The notes: generated by a model not told the origin, from the sequence alone. A stretch of 64,000 bases of DNA from Curvibacter lanceolatus ATCC 14669 (GCF_000381265.1 NZ_KB906253.1:124001-188000), one strand, 5' to 3'; counted from the stretch's first letter, positions 1 through 8,757 are shown. Translations and numbers: made by a program.

Positions 1-194
1 ATTGCGGCCAGGGTGCTGCGCAGGTCGTTGGGGGCATGTTCGCCGTCGATCAGCAGCCAATCGAAGCCGGCCGTGGCGCTGACCTCGGCCAGGTAGGGGT
101 TGGCCATCGACAGCCACAGGCCGACCTGGGCCTGGCGTTGTTGCAGGGCGTGTTTGAAGGGGTTGCCTGCGGGCAGGCCGGGTGAGTGTGTCAT
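1..194 (-). CDS. HpcH/HpaI-family aldolase, N-terminal part only
   Basis: This is the first 64 codons of a gene that runs off the left edge of the window. The ATG is the complement of 192-194. The translation ([17 protein letters not shown]..., then [17 protein letters not shown], then [14 protein letters not shown]) matches the start of the HpaI/GarL class II aldolases, including the [13 protein letters not shown] block that carries part of the active site. Family members cleave 4-hydroxy-2-oxo acids such as 2-dehydro-3-deoxyglucarate to pyruvate plus an aldehyde. It is the last visible gene of the operon read from 4333 downward. Next to a dehydratase and a semialdehyde dehydrogenase, a sugar-acid aldolase role is likely; the substrate is inferred from context only. 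Confidence 0.85.
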   Translation of the reverse strand, partial: MTHSPGLPAGNPFKHALQQRQAQVGLWLSMANPYLAEVSATAGFDWLLIDGEHAPNDLRSTLAA

Positions 195-249
195 GGTGGG
201 GGTCCCGGGTTCAAATGAGGGTGTTGCTGGCGTGGGCATCGGGCCGGGT

Positions 250-1749
250 TCAGCCCAGCCCGCCCTGGCACAGGTACTTGATGTGCTGGTAGTCGTCCAG
301 CCCGTGCACCGAGCCCTCGCGGCCATAGCCCGAGGCCTTGACGCCGCCAAAGGGCGCGGCCTCGGCGGCCAGGGCGCCTTCGTTGATGCCCACGATGCCG
401 CAATCCAGTGCCTCGCCCACGCGCCAGATGCGCGCCGGGTTCTGGCTGTAGAAGTAGGCGGCCAGGCCGTAAGGGGTGCCATTGGCCAGGGTCAGCACCT
501 CGGCCTCGGTCTCGAAGCGCGACACCGGCACCACCGGGCCGAAGGTCTCTTCGCAGGCGCACTCCATGTCGGGCTGGGCTTCGGTGAGCACGGTGGGGGC
601 GTAGTAGCCGGCGCCAGGGGTGTCGGCACGACTCAGGCGAAGCCCGCCCGTGCGCACGACGGCGCCCTTGGCCAAGGCATCCTGCACGTGGCGTTCGATC
701 TTGGCCACGGCGCGCTCGTTGATCATGGGGCCGATCTGCGAGGCCGGGTCGCTGGCCGGGCCCACCTGCAGCGCGGCCACGCGGGCCACCAGCTTGTCGA
801 CAAAGGCCTCGTGCACGGTGTTTTGCACATACACGCGGTTGGGGCACACGCAGGTCTGGCCGCCGTTGCGGAACTTGGCCACCATCAGGCCTTCGACGGC
901 GGCGTCCAGGTCGGCGTCCTCGAACACGATGAAGGGGGCGTTGCCGCCCAGCTCCAGCGACAGCTTCTTGAGCGTGGCGGCCGATTCGCGGGCCAGATGC
1001 CGGCCCACCGGGGTGCTTCCGGTGAAGCTGATCTTGCGCACGCGCTCATCGGCCAGCCACACATCGACCACCTCGGGCGTGCGCTCGCGTGAGGCCGTGA
1101 CCAGGTTGAGCACCCCGGCGGGCACGCCGGCCTCTTGCGCCAGCTTGGCCAGGGCCAGGGCGGTGAGTGGGGTGTCTTCGGCCGGCTTGGCCACCACGGT
1201 GCAGCCGGCGGCCAGGGCCGGGGCGATCTTGCGCGCGATCATGGCGGCTGGGAAGTTCCAGGGCGTGATCACGGCCACCACACCCACGGGCTCGCGCACG
1301 GCCAGCAGGCGCTTGTGGGGGGCCGGGGTGGGGATCACCTCGCCGTTGGCGCGGGTGGCCTGCTCGGCAAACCATTCCACATAGCTGGCCGCGTACAGCA
1401 CCTCGCCGCGGCCTTCGGCCAGGGGTTTGCCCTGCTCGCGGCTGATCAGGCGGCCCAGGTCGTCCTGGTGGGCCACGATCAGGTCGTTCCAGCGCTTGAG
1501 GATGGCGGCGCGATCGCGCGCGGGCAGGGCTTTCCAGGCCGGCCAGGCGGCCTGGGCGGCTTCCAGGGCGGCGCGGGCGTCGGCGGCGCCGCCATCGGGC
1601 ACGCTGGCGATCAGGCTCAGGTCGGCGGGGTCGTGCACGGCCAGCGGGGCGCGGTCGGCCTGCAGGCCGGCACACCAGTGGCCGCCGATCAGGTGGCGGG
1701 TTTCGATCAGGTCGGCTCGGTTCAGGGCGAGCGGGTGGGGCACGGTCAT
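250..1749 (-). CDS. NAD(P)-dependent semialdehyde dehydrogenase (SSADH/KGSADH type)
   Basis: This is a 499-residue aldehyde dehydrogenase of full family length. Visible signatures are the cofactor-binding VITPWNFP, the FTGSTPVG loop, the general-base LELGGNAP and the nucleophile Cys in [10 protein letters not shown]. The sequence resembles GabD/DavD-type succinate or glutarate semialdehyde dehydrogenases, which also include 2-oxoglutarate semialdehyde dehydrogenases. It lies downstream of a GarD/UxaA-type dehydratase, so oxidation of 2-oxoglutarate semialdehyde or of tartronate semialdehyde in an aldaric-acid pathway would fit; that is inference. The gap to the dehydratase gene is about 43 nt and the gene reads into the HpaI-like aldolase. 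Family assignment is secure, substrate is not. Confidence 0.9.
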   Translation of the reverse strand: MTVPHPLALNRADLIETRHLIGGHWCAGLQADRAPLAVHDPADLSLIASVPDGGAADARAALEAAQAAWPAWKALPARDRAAILKRWNDLIVAHQDDLGRLISREQGKPLAEGRGEVLYAASYVEWFAEQATRANGEVIPTPAPHKRLLAVREPVGVVAVITPWNFPAAMIARKIAPALAAGCTVVAKPAEDTPLTALALAKLAQEAGVPAGVLNLVTASRERTPEVVDVWLADERVRKISFTGSTPVGRHLARESAATLKKLSLELGGNAPFIVFEDADLDAAVEGLMVAKFRNGGQTCVCPNRVYVQNTVHEAFVDKLVARVAALQVGPASDPASQIGPMINERAVAKIERHVQDALAKGAVVRTGGLRLSRADTPGAGYYAPTVLTEAQPDMECACEETFGPVVPVSRFETEAEVLTLANGTPYGLAAYFYSQNPARIWRVGEALDCGIVGINEGALAAEAAPFGGVKASGYGREGSVHGLDDYQHIKYLCQGGLG

Positions 1750-1792
1750 GGGGTCTTGTCTGAAAAAAGGAGCAGGGCGGGGCAGGGGGTGG

Positions 1793-3319
1793 TCAGCTCA
1801 CGATGCCCAGGTGCCAGGGCACGAACTCGTGGTCGCCCAGGCCCAGCAGTTCGCTCTTGGTGCGCTCGCCCGAGGCGTGGCGCAGGATGGCTTCGAAGAT
1901 GCGCTGGCCCATGCCGGGCAGATCCACCTCGCCATCGAGGATGGCGCCGCAGTTGATGTCCATGTCTTCGCTCAGGCGCTGGTACATGGGGGTGTTGCTG
2001 GCCAGCTTGAGGGTGGGGGCCGGCTTGCTGCCGAACATCGAGCCGCGCCCGGTGGTGAAGCAGATCAGGTTGGCGCCGCTGGCGATCTGGCCGGTGGCCG
2101 AGACCGGGTCGTAGCCTGGCGAATCCATGAAGACAAAGCCCTTGCGGTCGATGGCCTCGGCATAGGCGTACACGCCCTGCAGCGGCGTGGTGCCGCACTT
2201 CATGGCCGAGCCCAGCGATTTCTCAAAGATGTTGGCCAGGCCGCCGGCCTGGTTGCCCGGGCCCACCACGCCGTTGAACTGGCCGTTGTGGCCCCGGGTG
2301 TATTCGGCCCACCAGGCCAGCTGGTCCAGCAGCTTCTGCCCCACCTCGGGCGAGACGGCGCGACGCGTGAGCATGTATTCCACGCCGTGGATTTCGGGGG
2401 TTTCCGACAGGATGGCGGTGCCGCCATGGCGCACCAGGATGTCCATGGCCTCGCCCAGGGCCGGGTTGGCGGTGATGCCCGAAAAGCCGTCGGAGCCGCC
2501 GCACTGCAGGCCGATGCTGATGTGGCTGGCCGGCACGGTCTGGCGCTGGTAGGCGTTGGCCAGGGGCAGCATCTCTTCGATGGCGCGGATGCCGGCTTCG
2601 ATGGTGACCCGGGTGCCGCCCATGTCCTGCATGACCATGCTGCGCATCAGGCGGCCGCTTTGCAGGCCTTGCGAGTCCATCAGGTCGGCCACCTGGTTGC
2701 GTTCGCAGCCCAGGCCCACCACCAGCACGCCGGCCAGGTTGGGGTGGCGCGCGTAGCCGGCCAGGGTGCGGCGCAGCAGGTCGAAGTGCGGGCTGGGCGA
2801 AGACATGCCGCAGCCCGTGGTCTGGGTGAAGGCGACCACGCCGTCCACATTGGGGAAGTCTTTCAGGCGCTCGGGCGTGAAGTGCGCCGCAATGCGGCTG
2901 ATGGCCGTGGCCGAGCAGTTCACCGAGGCCAGGATGCCCACGAAATTGCGCGTGCCCACCCGGCCGTCCTCACGCACATAGCCTTCGAAGGTGGCCTGTT
3001 CGGCCGCGCTCACGTAGCTGACGGGGCGCACATCCAGACCAAAGCCCGGGTCGCGGTCGAACTCGGTCAGGCTGAGGTTGTGGGTGTGCACGTAGTCACC
3101 GGGCTCGATGTCGCGCCCGGCCACGCCGATCACCGCGTTGTACTTGCGCACCGGCTCGCCCTGGGCAATGCGGCTGGCGGCGATCTTGTGGCCGGCCGGC
3201 ACCTGGGCGCGGGCCCGGGCCGCCAGCCCGGGCAGGGTCTGGCCCAGCGCGATGGGCTCTTTGGCGATCAGAACGTTGTCTGCCGCGTGCAGACGGATCA
3301 GGTGGGGGGTGGTGCTCAT
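1793..3319 (-). CDS. UxaA/GarD-family sugar-acid dehydratase
   Basis: This ~508-residue protein has the N-terminal SAF-like domain and the large C-terminal domain of altronate/galactarate dehydratases. Typical motifs are DYVHTHNL near residue 80, GRVGTRNFVGILASVNCSAT, TGCGMSSPSPHFD and GLQCGGSDGFSGITANPA. These iron-dependent enzymes remove water from altronate, galactarate or related acids to give 2-keto-3-deoxy acids. I use the ATG at 3317-3319; a TTG two codons upstream (3323-3325) would abut the preceding stop exactly and cannot be excluded. Neighbours (Bug receptor upstream; semialdehyde dehydrogenase and HpaI-type aldolase downstream) favour a galactarate/glucarate-type pathway. Altronate cannot be ruled out from sequence alone. 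Confidence 0.88.
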   Translation of the reverse strand: MSTTPHLIRLHAADNVLIAKEPIALGQTLPGLAARARAQVPAGHKIAASRIAQGEPVRKYNAVIGVAGRDIEPGDYVHTHNLSLTEFDRDPGFGLDVRPVSYVSAAEQATFEGYVREDGRVGTRNFVGILASVNCSATAISRIAAHFTPERLKDFPNVDGVVAFTQTTGCGMSSPSPHFDLLRRTLAGYARHPNLAGVLVVGLGCERNQVADLMDSQGLQSGRLMRSMVMQDMGGTRVTIEAGIRAIEEMLPLANAYQRQTVPASHISIGLQCGGSDGFSGITANPALGEAMDILVRHGGTAILSETPEIHGVEYMLTRRAVSPEVGQKLLDQLAWWAEYTRGHNGQFNGVVGPGNQAGGLANIFEKSLGSAMKCGTTPLQGVYAYAEAIDRKGFVFMDSPGYDPVSATGQIASGANLICFTTGRGSMFGSKPAPTLKLASNTPMYQRLSEDMDINCGAILDGEVDLPGMGQRIFEAILRHASGERTKSELLGLGDHEFVPWHLGIVS

Positions 3320-3325
3320 GGCCAA

Positions 3326-4333
3326 TCAGCCTTTTTCCAGGAGTTCTTTGAGCTTGAGGCGCTCGATCAGGGCGGTGTCGCGTTGGTAGACCTCGGCCAC
3401 ATAGCGTTTGTAGTCGGGGCCGTCCAGGTACATCAGGGGGGCGTCGATGCGGGCCGCCACGGCCTTGAATTCGTCGCTGGCCACGGCCTGGCGGAAGGCG
3501 TCGCGCAGCTTCTTCTCGATGGCGGGTGGCAGGCCGGCCGGGGCGCCGATGCCGTTGGGGGCATCCACCACCACCTTGAAGCCCAGCTCTTGCAGGGTGG
3601 GCGTGCTGTTGAAGCGCGGCGTGCGCTGCTCACCCCAGGTGGCCAGCAGGCGCAGCTTGCCGCCCTCGACGTGGGGTGCCCAGGAGCTGGAGTCGGCCAG
3701 CATGTCGACCTGGCCGCCCAGGGTGTCGTTGAGGGCGGCCGCCCCGCCCTTGTAGGCGATGCCGCTGAGCTGGATGCCGGCGGCCATGGCGAACTCTTCC
3801 ATGCCCACATGGGTGGCGCCGCCGATGCCGGCGTGGGCGTAGGTCAGCTGGCCGGGGTGGGCCTTGGCGTGCTCGACCATGTCCTTCAAGGTTTTGAAGC
3901 GCGAATCGGCGGGCACAGCAATGCCGAAGGTCTGGCCCGAGGTGCGGGCCAGGTAGCTGAAGTCTTTCAGCGGGTTGGTCTGTACCGTGCCCAACTGCGC
4001 GAAGCGTGTGACCGAGATCGGGATCTGACCGACGGTGTAGCCGTCGGGCTTGGCGCCGGCCAGGGCTTTCACGCCGATCATGCCGGCCGCGCCGGCCTTG
4101 TTGTCCACGGCAATCGGTTGCTTGAGGATGCGGCCCGCCACCTGGCAGATGGCGCGCATGGACACATCGGCCGTGCCGCCGGCCGGCCAGGGGCAGATGA
4201 AGTTGATGGGGCGGCTGGGGTAGTCGTCAGCGGCAGCGGCCAGGGTGGGCAGGGTGGCAGCCGTGCCGCCGATCAAGGGGGCGAGGGCGGCACCAGCCAG
4301 CCAGTCGCGGCGGTTGAGGCGAGGCAGTTTCAT
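3326..4333 (-). CDS. Tripartite tricarboxylate transporter receptor (Bug family)
   Basis: This 335-residue periplasmic solute receptor starts with a twin-arginine-like signal (NRRDWLAGAALAPL) ending near AAAADD. The mature part opens with YPSRPINFICPWPAGGTADV, the Bug-family hallmark. Other family blocks are the GxAG...PDGYT region and TYAHAGIGGATHVGMEEF. Bug receptors capture carboxylated ligands for TctAB-type permeases, or act as sensors; no TctA/TctB gene is in the window. It is the first gene of the minus-strand sugar-acid operon, and its stop touches the region of the dehydratase start, suggesting translational coupling. A carboxylic sugar ligand is inferred from the operon. Confidence 0.9.
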   Translation of the reverse strand: MKLPRLNRRDWLAGAALAPLIGGTAATLPTLAAAADDYPSRPINFICPWPAGGTADVSMRAICQVAGRILKQPIAVDNKAGAAGMIGVKALAGAKPDGYTVGQIPISVTRFAQLGTVQTNPLKDFSYLARTSGQTFGIAVPADSRFKTLKDMVEHAKAHPGQLTYAHAGIGGATHVGMEEFAMAAGIQLSGIAYKGGAAALNDTLGGQVDMLADSSSWAPHVEGGKLRLLATWGEQRTPRFNSTPTLQELGFKVVVDAPNGIGAPAGLPPAIEKKLRDAFRQAVASDEFKAVAARIDAPLMYLDGPDYKRYVAEVYQRDTALIERLKLKELLEKG

Positions 4334-4396
4334 GGGGCAATGTCTCCGTCTGTTATGGGTTGTCGGGCCGCATGGTGCGCTTTTGATTCATAACCG

Positions 4397-4413
4397 TCCA
4401 ATCGATAATTGGA
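4397..4413. promoter_or_regulatory. LysR-type operator candidate
   Basis: A perfect inverted repeat TCCAAT-CGATA-ATTGGA (6-bp arms, 5-nt spacer) lies between the divergent Bug-receptor gene and the LysR gene. Its size and A/T-rich dyad fit a LysR-type recognition site. Assignment to the adjacent regulator is inference. Confidence 0.5.
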
Positions 4414-4419
4414 AACTTC

Positions 4420-4439
4420 ACATGAGTTTTTACTCATGT
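4420..4439. promoter_or_regulatory. Second inverted repeat before lysR (ACATGAGT-TTTT-ACTCATGT)
   Basis: There are perfect 8-bp arms around a TTTT centre, ending 11 nt before the LysR start codon. It could be an autoregulatory operator or a hairpin in the very short leader of the regulator mRNA. It is only 6 nt from the other inverted repeat, so the two may be occupied together. Confidence 0.5.
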
Positions 4440-4450
4440 AACATCCGCGC

Positions 4451-5392
4451 ATGTCACACATTGACCGGGCCTTGCGCTCCAACATCAAGCTGCGCCACCT
4501 GCAATTGCTGCTGGCGCTGAACGAGTTCCGGCACCTGGGCCGCACGGCCGAGTTTTTGTCGGTCACCCAGCCGGCGGTGTCCAAGATGCTGGGCGAGATC
4601 GAGGAGATGCTGGGCCTGCAGCTGTTCGACCGCTCCCGCCGTGGCACCGAGCCCACGGCAGCCGGCCTGGCCATGCTGCGCTTCGCCCGCTCGGTGCTGG
4701 CCGACTACGAACGCACCCGCGACGAGATCAGCACCATCGAGCGCGGGGTGGCCGGCCGAGCCCGCGTGGGCGCCATGGTGGTGGGCCTGCCCACATTGCT
4801 GGCGCCGGCCATCGAGCGCCTGAAGGCCGAATCCTCAGGCGCCACCGTGCTGATCGAAGAGGGCGACCTGACGCACCTGCTGCCCAAGCTGCGCCTGGGC
4901 GAGCTGGACCTGTTCGTGGGCCGGCTGGAGCCCGGCTACGCCGCCCCCGACCTGCTGACCGAGGCGCTGTACGACGAACGCATGCGCGTGGTGCTGCGCC
5001 CCGACCACCCCTTGCTGGCCGGCGCCACCCCCCCGGGCTGGCATGAGCTGGCCGGCTGTCGCTGGGTGGCCCCACCGCCCTGGGCCTCGATGCGTGTGAA
5101 GCTGGAGCAGCAGTTTTTCCGCTTGGGCCTGACCCCGCCGCTGGATGTGGTCGAGACCGCTTCTTTCCTGGGCCAGTTGACTTTGCTGCGCGACCAGAAC
5201 GCCGCCGCCCTGATGGCCGATTCGGTGGCCCGGCACTTTGCGGCGCTGGGCCTGCTCACCCCGCTGCCCCTGGCCGTGGAGGCCGAGGTGCCCCCCGTGG
5301 GCATGATCACCCTGCGCGGGCGGCCACTGACGCCGATCACCCAGCGTTTGCAGAGTTGGGTGCGGGCGGTGGCCGCTGAACGGGCCGGATGA
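4451..5392 (+). CDS. LysR-family regulator, GbpR-like
   Basis: This 313-residue LysR-type regulator has an N-terminal winged helix (IKLRHLQLLLALNEFRHLGRTAEFLSVTQPAVSKMLGEIEEMLGLQLFDRS) followed by a full effector domain. The KLRHLQ opening and the EPTAAG turn are typical of the GbpR/CbbR-like subgroup that often controls sugar or aromatic uptake. It is divergent from the Bug-receptor/dehydratase operon with about 117 nt between start codons, and two palindromes sit in that gap. It most likely activates or represses the sugar-acid operon. I see no strong Shine-Dalgarno sequence before the ATG. Confidence 0.92.
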   Translation: MSHIDRALRSNIKLRHLQLLLALNEFRHLGRTAEFLSVTQPAVSKMLGEIEEMLGLQLFDRSRRGTEPTAAGLAMLRFARSVLADYERTRDEISTIERGVAGRARVGAMVVGLPTLLAPAIERLKAESSGATVLIEEGDLTHLLPKLRLGELDLFVGRLEPGYAAPDLLTEALYDERMRVVLRPDHPLLAGATPPGWHELAGCRWVAPPPWASMRVKLEQQFFRLGLTPPLDVVETASFLGQLTLLRDQNAAALMADSVARHFAALGLLTPLPLAVEAEVPPVGMITLRGRPLTPITQRLQSWVRAVAAERAG

Positions 5393-5399
5393 CAGCCTG

Positions 5400-5432
5400 G
5401 TCCTGAACCGGGCAGGGTGCCCCTGTCAGGAC
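5400..5432. terminator. Bidirectional stem-loop between converging genes
   Basis: GTCCTGA (5400-5406) pairs perfectly with TCAGGAC (5426-5432), and an inner GGGCA/TGCCC stem strengthens it. It lies just after the LysR stop and overlaps the stop of the converging exporter gene. There is no good T-tract on either side, so termination efficiency is uncertain. Confidence 0.45.
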
Positions 5433-6340
5433 TTCGCCCCCACGGGCTGGCCCCGTGTGGCCAGCCAGCACAGCACCGCCCCACCACACACCATGCCGGT
5501 GCCCAGCCAGAAGGCGGGCGTCAAGGGCACCTGCAGCAGGGCCGCGGCCAGCGCCGCCGAGAACACCGGCGTGAAATAAGAGGCCCCGGCCAGCACCGTG
5601 ACGTTGCCGTGCAGGATGCCCACGTTCCAGGCGCCATAGCCCAGGCCCATGGCCGCAGCGGCAAACACCAGGTGGATGCCGGTGGACAGGCTCCAGTGCA
5701 TGGGCTCGCCGCCCACGATGAGGTACTTGGCCCACAGGCTGAGGGCGGTGAGCGTGACGAACAGGGTGATGGCGTTGCGGCCGCGCGCCATGCGGGCGGT
5801 GACCGTGCAGTAGGCCGCCCACAGCAGGGCGCCGAGAAAGGCCAGCCCGTAGCTCAAGGGGTTGCTCTGGATGTTGGTCAGCATGCCGGCCCAGTCCAGC
5901 CCTTGTTCACCCGCCAGCACCCGGCAGATGCCTGCCAGGGCGATCAGCACGCCCGGCACGATCAGGCCGTTGGCGCGCTGGCCATTGAAGGCGATGGCGG
6001 CCAGCAGGGTGAAGGTGGGCCACAGGTAATTGACCATGCCGACCTCGATGGCCTGCTGGGCCGTGTGGGCGTAGCCGATCGACAGCGACAGGCACCACTC
6101 GTAAGCCACGAACAGCAGGCTGCCCCAGCCCAGGTAGGCCCGGGGGATGGTGCGCAGCGGGGTGAAGCCCGCCGTGAGGGCCAGCAGCAAGGCCCCCAGC
6201 GTGTAGATCATGGCCGCGCCCCCTGTGGGCCCCAGGCACGTGCTGACGCTGCGGATCAGCCCCACGACCGAAGACCAGAGAACAATCGCGATGAGGCCGA
6301 CCAGGGTGGCGTGGCGGATACTGAGTGGGGGACGAGGCAT
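5426..6340 (-). CDS. yddG: EamA/DMT-family exporter, YddG-like
   Basis: This is a 304-residue inner-membrane protein with about ten hydrophobic segments. It starts at the ATG complementary to 6338-6340 (MPRPPLSIRHATLVGLIAIVLWSSVVGLIRSV). The motifs WSSVVGLIRSVSTCLGPTGGAAMIYTLG and VNYLWPTFTLL strongly resemble YddG, a drug/metabolite transporter superfamily exporter of aromatic amino acids. A longer reading frame extends upstream to 6583 but has no membrane character and is unlikely to be used. It is a single gene converging on lysR. Substrate specificity is by family analogy. Confidence 0.85.
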   Translation of the reverse strand: MPRPPLSIRHATLVGLIAIVLWSSVVGLIRSVSTCLGPTGGAAMIYTLGALLLALTAGFTPLRTIPRAYLGWGSLLFVAYEWCLSLSIGYAHTAQQAIEVGMVNYLWPTFTLLAAIAFNGQRANGLIVPGVLIALAGICRVLAGEQGLDWAGMLTNIQSNPLSYGLAFLGALLWAAYCTVTARMARGRNAITLFVTLTALSLWAKYLIVGGEPMHWSLSTGIHLVFAAAAMGLGYGAWNVGILHGNVTVLAGASYFTPVFSAALAAALLQVPLTPAFWLGTGMVCGGAVLCWLATRGQPVGAKS

Positions 6341-6860
6341 GGCCGGGATTATCCAAGCCCGATCCGGCCCTGATGGGGTGGAGCGCTTTCTGATGCCTGC
6401 GGTTGTGGTGCTTGAAAAAAACTGATGCAAGCTCATCCATCCGGCCAGCGATCCCGTTGGTGGATAACATCTCGCCCAATTTGCAAACTCGCCGGCACCC
6501 ACCGACGGGGTGACAAGACGGGGTGGCTGCCTCACCAGGGCGGCACACCAACGCGATACCCGAGACAAGAAAGCATTCAACATGGCGATCCACGCCTTTC
6601 AGCCGGCTCACTTTTTGGCTGTGCTGGCCCTTCTGCATCGAGCGCCGTCTGCGGCCCGGGCACGGCATCTTTTCCCAATCCCCCAGTCCCCCAAGCTTTG
6701 ATGGCGCGCCGGTCCTGAGCGTTGCTCTGGCTCCCCTATGGCTTTGCGCTTTGGCGCGCCCGCTGCCTGGCACTGCCCAAGGCTTGCCTGTCTGGCGGGT
6801 CGCACCCTTTTTCTACCTTGGTCTTTTCCTTTTTCAACCACGACTCACGAGGACGTTCCC
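6341..6860. other. 520-nt intergenic stretch, no gene seen
   Basis: This stretch separates the divergent exporter and binding-protein genes. Short frames on both strands lack codon preference or family motifs. Two GGCGCGCC octamers lie about 55 nt apart (near 6694 and 6754). A Shine-Dalgarno-like GAGGA precedes the downstream ATG. I cannot assign a promoter. Confidence 0.4.
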
Positions 6861-7985
6861 ATGAAAAAAATCCTGTTCAACATGACCGCTGTCGCTCTGG
6901 CTTTGACGGCGGTGGCCGCTCAGGCGCAGGAGCGCATCCGCGTCGGCTTCATGAGCCCGATCACCGGGCCGCAGGCCGCCAACGGCATTGACAACCGCGA
7001 CGGCGCCCAACTGGCCATCAAGGAGCTCAACGCCAAGGGCCTGAAGGTGGGCGGCAAGCCGGTGGTGTTCGAGCTGGACATCCATGACGACGTGGCCGAC
7101 CCCAAGCAGGGCGTGCAGGTGGCCCAGACCCTGGCCGACAAGCAGGTGAAGTTTGTTCTGGGCCCTTACAACTCGGGCGTGACCGTGCCGGCAGCGCGGG
7201 TGCTCAATGAGTCGGATGTGGTGGTGCTGACCGTGGCCTCCAACCCCAAGGTCACCGAGCTGGGCTACAACAACCTGTTCCGCATCGGGGCCAGCGACAA
7301 CCAGCTGGGCGCCAAGATGGCCACCTACGCCGCGCAAGACCTCAAGGTCAAGACCGTGGCCGTGATCGATGACCGCACCGCCTACGGTCAGGGCGTGGCC
7401 AAGGAATTCACCGAGCAGGCCAAGCGCCTGGGCCTGAAGGTGGTGGCCAATGAATTCACCACCGACAAGGCCACCGATTTCAGCGCCATCCTGACCAATG
7501 TGCGGGCCTCCAAGGCCGAGGCCGTGTTCTTCGGCGGCTACTCGCCTCAGGGCGGCCCGATGCTGCGCCAGATGCGTTCGCTGGGCCTGACCGTGCCGCT
7601 GCTGGGCGGGGACGGCATCTGCTCGTCCGAGACCGCCTCCCTGGCCCAGGTCTCAGGCGATCTGAACACCTTCTGCACCCAGGGCGGCTCGATGCTCGAC
7701 AAGAGCGACAAGGGCCAGAAGTTCGTCGAGCGCTACCGCGCCGAGTACAAGCGCGATCCGCTGACCTACGCCGCCGCCTTCTACGACGGCATGTACCTGC
7801 TGGCCGGTGCCATCGAGGCCACCCAATCGCTGGACGCCAAGAAGATCGTGCAGGCCATCGCGGCCGGCAAATACGCGGGCGTGACCGGCGAGTTTGCCTA
7901 CGACCCCAAGCACGACCTGAAGTCGTCTGCTGTCACGGTCTACACCTTCAAAGGCAAGGACGTGGTGCCGCTCAAGAGTCTGTGA
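6861..7985 (+). CDS. Branched-chain amino-acid-type ABC substrate-binding protein
   Basis: This 374-residue LivJ/LivK-type periplasmic binding protein has a clear Sec signal (MKKILFNMTAVALALTAVAAQAQ) and the mature start ERIRVGFMSPITGPQAANGIDNRDGAQLAIKELN typical of the family. Later blocks VKFVLGPYNSGVTVPAARVLNESD and AVIDDRTAYGQGVAKEF form the ligand cleft. The ATG at 6861 is chosen because the signal peptide begins there and GAGGA lies upstream; the open frame extends further but without support. No liv permease or ATPase is adjacent, so it is an orphan receptor that must use a transporter elsewhere. Confidence 0.93.
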   Translation: MKKILFNMTAVALALTAVAAQAQERIRVGFMSPITGPQAANGIDNRDGAQLAIKELNAKGLKVGGKPVVFELDIHDDVADPKQGVQVAQTLADKQVKFVLGPYNSGVTVPAARVLNESDVVVLTVASNPKVTELGYNNLFRIGASDNQLGAKMATYAAQDLKVKTVAVIDDRTAYGQGVAKEFTEQAKRLGLKVVANEFTTDKATDFSAILTNVRASKAEAVFFGGYSPQGGPMLRQMRSLGLTVPLLGGDGICSSETASLAQVSGDLNTFCTQGGSMLDKSDKGQKFVERYRAEYKRDPLTYAAAFYDGMYLLAGAIEATQSLDAKKIVQAIAAGKYAGVTGEFAYDPKHDLKSSAVTVYTFKGKDVVPLKSL

Positions 7986-7993
7986 ACGTTTGC

Positions 7994-8017
7994 GGGGGGC
8001 CTGACGGCCCTCCTTCA
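7994..8017 (+). terminator. Likely terminator after the binding-protein gene
   Basis: GGGGGGCC-TGAC-GGCCCTCC forms an 8-bp stem allowing one G-U pair, starting 9 nt after the stop codon and followed by TTCATAT. The T-tract is weak. Confidence 0.5.
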
Positions 8018-8032
8018 TATCCCTGGGGCCGC

Positions 8033-8365
8033 CTACAAGACCGCTTCCAGGCCTTTGCGCTCCAGAAGGTGGAGCAGCTTGAGCGAAGGGCCACTGGGCT
8101 GCTTTTCGCCGGATTCCCATTTGCGCACCGACGATGGGCTGGCATTCAACACCGATGCCAGCACCGTCTGGCTGAGCTGAAGGCGCTCGCGCAGGGCCCG
8201 GATGCGCTGTCGGTCATAAGGGGGGATGGGTTGCAGGCACAGCACATCGATCTGTTGCTGCTTGCGTTTGTCGATGAAGCCCAGGCGTCCCAGGTCAGTC
8301 GAAGTTTCATGGACTGCTGCAAGAATCCGGCTTTTTGGCGGGGAGGCTTGATGGGGTGGCTTCAT
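8033..8365 (-). CDS. XRE/HigA-like antitoxin
   Basis: This 110-residue protein has a C-terminal helix-turn-helix (YDRQRIRALRERLQLSQTVLASVLNASPSSVRKWESGEKQPSGPSLKLLHLLE) in which the recognition segment and the KWESGEKQPSGPSLKLL tail match HigA/NadS-type antitoxins. The ATG is complementary to 8363-8365. Its start lies inside the upstream toxin gene, with a 59-nt overlap, which couples their translation. The expected role is to bind the toxin and repress the operon through the palindrome near 8743-8757. Confidence 0.82.
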   Translation of the reverse strand: MKPPHQASPPKSRILAAVHETSTDLGRLGFIDKRKQQQIDVLCLQPIPPYDRQRIRALRERLQLSQTVLASVLNASPSSVRKWESGEKQPSGPSLKLLHLLERKGLEAVL

Positions 8366-8738
8366 GGCCAATCTCCTGCAACGTGCCGTCTGCAACGGCG
8401 GTTTCAAGTTCGGTGTCATTCAGGCTCAATAGCGAGGCGGCCAGCAATTGCAAGGCCTGCAGTTCGGTGGGCGTAACGTTGGCACGCTCGTTTTTCTCAA
8501 AGCCGAAGAGATAGAACCAGTGGCTGCCTTGACGGGTGGCCACCAGAGTTCGGGTGCTGCCTTGTTTGCCTCGTCCTGGCAACGCAACCCGCTTCTTCAA
8601 GATATGACCACCCAATTCTGCGTCGATCAATCCAGCCACCATTTCCTCGACGGCGGCACAGAGTGCCACATGGGTCAAGGCCGTTTTGCGCATCCAGCGG
8701 GCGAAGTGCCTTGTTATGAAAACCCGATGTTGGGGCAC
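8307..8738 (-). CDS. RelE/HigB-like toxin
   Basis: This is the toxin partner placed before its antitoxin, the HigBA order. The core (RVFITRHFARWMRKTALTHVALCAAVEEMVAGLIDAELGG, then ILKKRVALPGRGKQGSTRTLVATRQGSHWFYLFGFEKNERANV) matches a RelE-superfamily group expected to act on ribosome-bound mRNA. I favour the GTG at 8736-8738, because family members begin just before RVF and because an ATG at 8778-8780 would place the operator-like palindrome inside the gene. The C-terminal 15-20 residues form a low-complexity tail where the antitoxin gene overlaps. Without the upstream extension the length is 143 residues. Confidence 0.8.
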   Translation of the reverse strand: MPQHRVFITRHFARWMRKTALTHVALCAAVEEMVAGLIDAELGGHILKKRVALPGRGKQGSTRTLVATRQGSHWFYLFGFEKNERANVTPTELQALQLLAASLLSLNDTELETAVADGTLQEIGHEATPSSLPAKKPDSCSSP

Positions 8739-8742
8739 AGTA

Positions 8743-8757
8743 TGCCACTTAGTGGCA
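8743..8757. promoter_or_regulatory. Toxin-antitoxin operator palindrome
   Basis: TGCCACTTAGTGGCA has perfect 7-bp arms around one central base. It ends 5 nt upstream of the preferred GTG start of the toxin. Autoregulatory operators at this position are usual for type II toxin-antitoxin operons; binding by the antitoxin is inferred. Confidence 0.6.

Noticed and set aside
1427-4393. A 988-codon open frame on the plus strand
   Set aside because: It lies antisense to three well-supported genes. The composition (His, Gly, Ala, Val runs) is that of a reverse-strand shadow in GC-rich DNA.
6341-6583. N-terminal extension of the YddG-like exporter
   Set aside because: The extension is not hydrophobic and the natural family start is the ATG at 6340.
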